A stretch of DNA of 6,546 nt, from the NCBI GenBank assembly GCA_027061865.1, contig JAMOVZ010000387.1:1-6546 (forward strand), in the 5' to 3' direction. Positions within the stretch are counted from its first letter, which is position 1, and each line of letters starts with the position of its first letter. Source of the DNA: Desulfobacterales bacterium (lineage in GTDB: Bacteria; Desulfobacterota; DSM-4660; Desulfatiglandales; Desulfatiglandaceae). Shown in pieces: positions 6,058 to 6,546 of this stretch. Position numbers and translations under genes: made by a program. The notes beneath the pieces were generated by a model. The model was not told the origin of the DNA, did no database searches, and worked only from the letters and a program-made list of their open reading frames with translations.

Positions 6058-6414
6058 ATGAAGATCTTGGTGGTTGACGACAACAGGGCATTGGCCACAG
6101 TGGTCCAAGAGGTTGTTGAGAGCCGGGAACACACAGCAAAGACTGCCGGAGACGGGGAAAGCGGTTACTCGGTTTATTTGGACTTTGAGCCGGATGTGGT
6201 GATCACTGACATTCACATGCCGAAGAAAAACGGCATGCAGTTAATGGAGGCGATTCTGAAGCACAATCCCAGGACCAAGATGGTATTGATGACGGGCAGT
6301 CCCAGGATTTTTGGAAAATCGATAGATGAAGTAAGGGAGCGCCATAGGGTAACGGTCCTGAAAAAGCCTTTCTCCAGTTTCGAGCTTTTGGGCGTATTAA
6401 AGAACCTGGAATGA
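6058..6414 (+). CDS. Stand-alone receiver-domain response regulator (CheY-like)
   Basis: The protein has 118 residues, the length of a single receiver domain, with no output domain. ATG6058 is chosen because GGGAGG at 6045-6050 lies 7 nt upstream and MKILVVDDN is the standard receiver start; the in-frame ATG6031 would add nine unlikely residues. Key residues are Asp7/Asp8 (metal binding), Asp51 (phospho-acceptor, in VVITDIHMPKKNG), Thr79 (VLMTG) and Lys103 (LKKPF). The set is complete, so it should accept phosphate. It would act by protein-protein contact, as a relay, or as a phosphate sink. The partner kinase is not obvious; the GlrK-like kinase is the only one in this window. A 275-nt gap separates it from the operon upstream, so it probably has its own promoter. 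Confidence 0.92.
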   Translation: MKILVVDDNRALATVVQEVVESREHTAKTAGDGESGYSVYLDFEPDVVITDIHMPKKNGMQLMEAILKHNPRTKMVLMTGSPRIFGKSIDEVRERHRVTVLKKPFSSFELLGVLKNLE

Positions 6415-6509
6415 GTGCATTGGACAAGAAAGTTCTTGCCGCTCAAAAGGCAAAGGGGCTTCTTGCGCTCTTATGGCGGCTACCCCAGCAAATACCGGAA
6501 AGGAGGTGA
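6411..6509 (+). CDS. Possible small ORF overlapping the receiver stop (ATGA)
   Basis: An ATG at 6411 shares ATGA with the receiver's stop (TGA 6412-6414) and opens 32 codons to TGA 6507-6509. The predicted peptide starts MSALDKKVLAAQKAKGLLAL and ends in IPERR. It is basic, and its middle could form an amphipathic helix. The ATGA overlap is the usual geometry for translational coupling. There is no separate strong ribosome site and no recognised family, so it may be a chance ORF. Confidence 0.3.
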   Translation: MSALDKKVLAAQKAKGLLALLWRLPQQIPERR

Positions 6510-6546
6510 GACGAAAAACCAAGACGCGACCCTAAACATTATGAGT

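Overview
The window reads as a piece of a Gram-negative anaerobe, most likely a member of the Desulfobacterota (former Deltaproteobacteria). The grounds are the gene content: a molybdopterin oxidoreductase tail, a YyaL/DUF255 protein, an outer-membrane-type lipoprotein and a sigma-54-dependent two-component system. Base composition is moderate and purine-rich codons are frequent. The taxonomic call is inference, since no rRNA or other marker is present. All supported genes are on the + strand.

Layout. (1) Bases 2-247 are the 3' end of a molybdopterin oxidoreductase gene, cut by the window start. (2) Bases 277-2133 hold a YyaL/SPATA20-type protein (thioredoxin-like domain with CHWC motif plus an alpha/alpha-barrel), 29 nt downstream and probably co-transcribed. 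Its C-terminus looks about 70-80 residues short. (3) Bases 2134-2471 are non-coding and hold a polypyrimidine tract, an imperfect inverted repeat and a well-formed -24/-12 (sigma-54) promoter. (4) Bases 2472-5782 form a three-gene operon: membrane histidine kinase, lipoprotein, and NtrC-class response regulator. Gene order and domain content match glrK-qseG-glrR (also called qseE-qseG-qseF) of enterobacteria. The kinase and lipoprotein genes overlap by 64 nt, and 30 nt separate the lipoprotein and regulator genes. (5) Bases 5783-6057 are non-coding, with a cluster of GAAGG/CCTTC elements and a perfect 12-bp palindrome. (6) Bases 6058-6414 encode a stand-alone CheY-like receiver, overlapped by ATGA with a possible 32-codon ORF (6411-6509).

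How the parts fit. The kinase would sense an envelope signal through its periplasmic helical domain, and the lipoprotein would modulate it. The kinase would then phosphorylate the regulator on Asp52, which activates sigma-54 RNA polymerase. A -24/-12 promoter directly ahead of the kinase gene suggests that the operon is itself a sigma-54 target, possibly autoregulated. The single-domain receiver downstream has no dedicated kinase in this window and may be a second output or a phosphate sink. The most notable points are the sigma-54 promoter with an adjacent inverted repeat, the Thr in place of the usual Glu/Asp next to the kinase's phospho-acceptor His, and the nested start of the lipoprotein gene.
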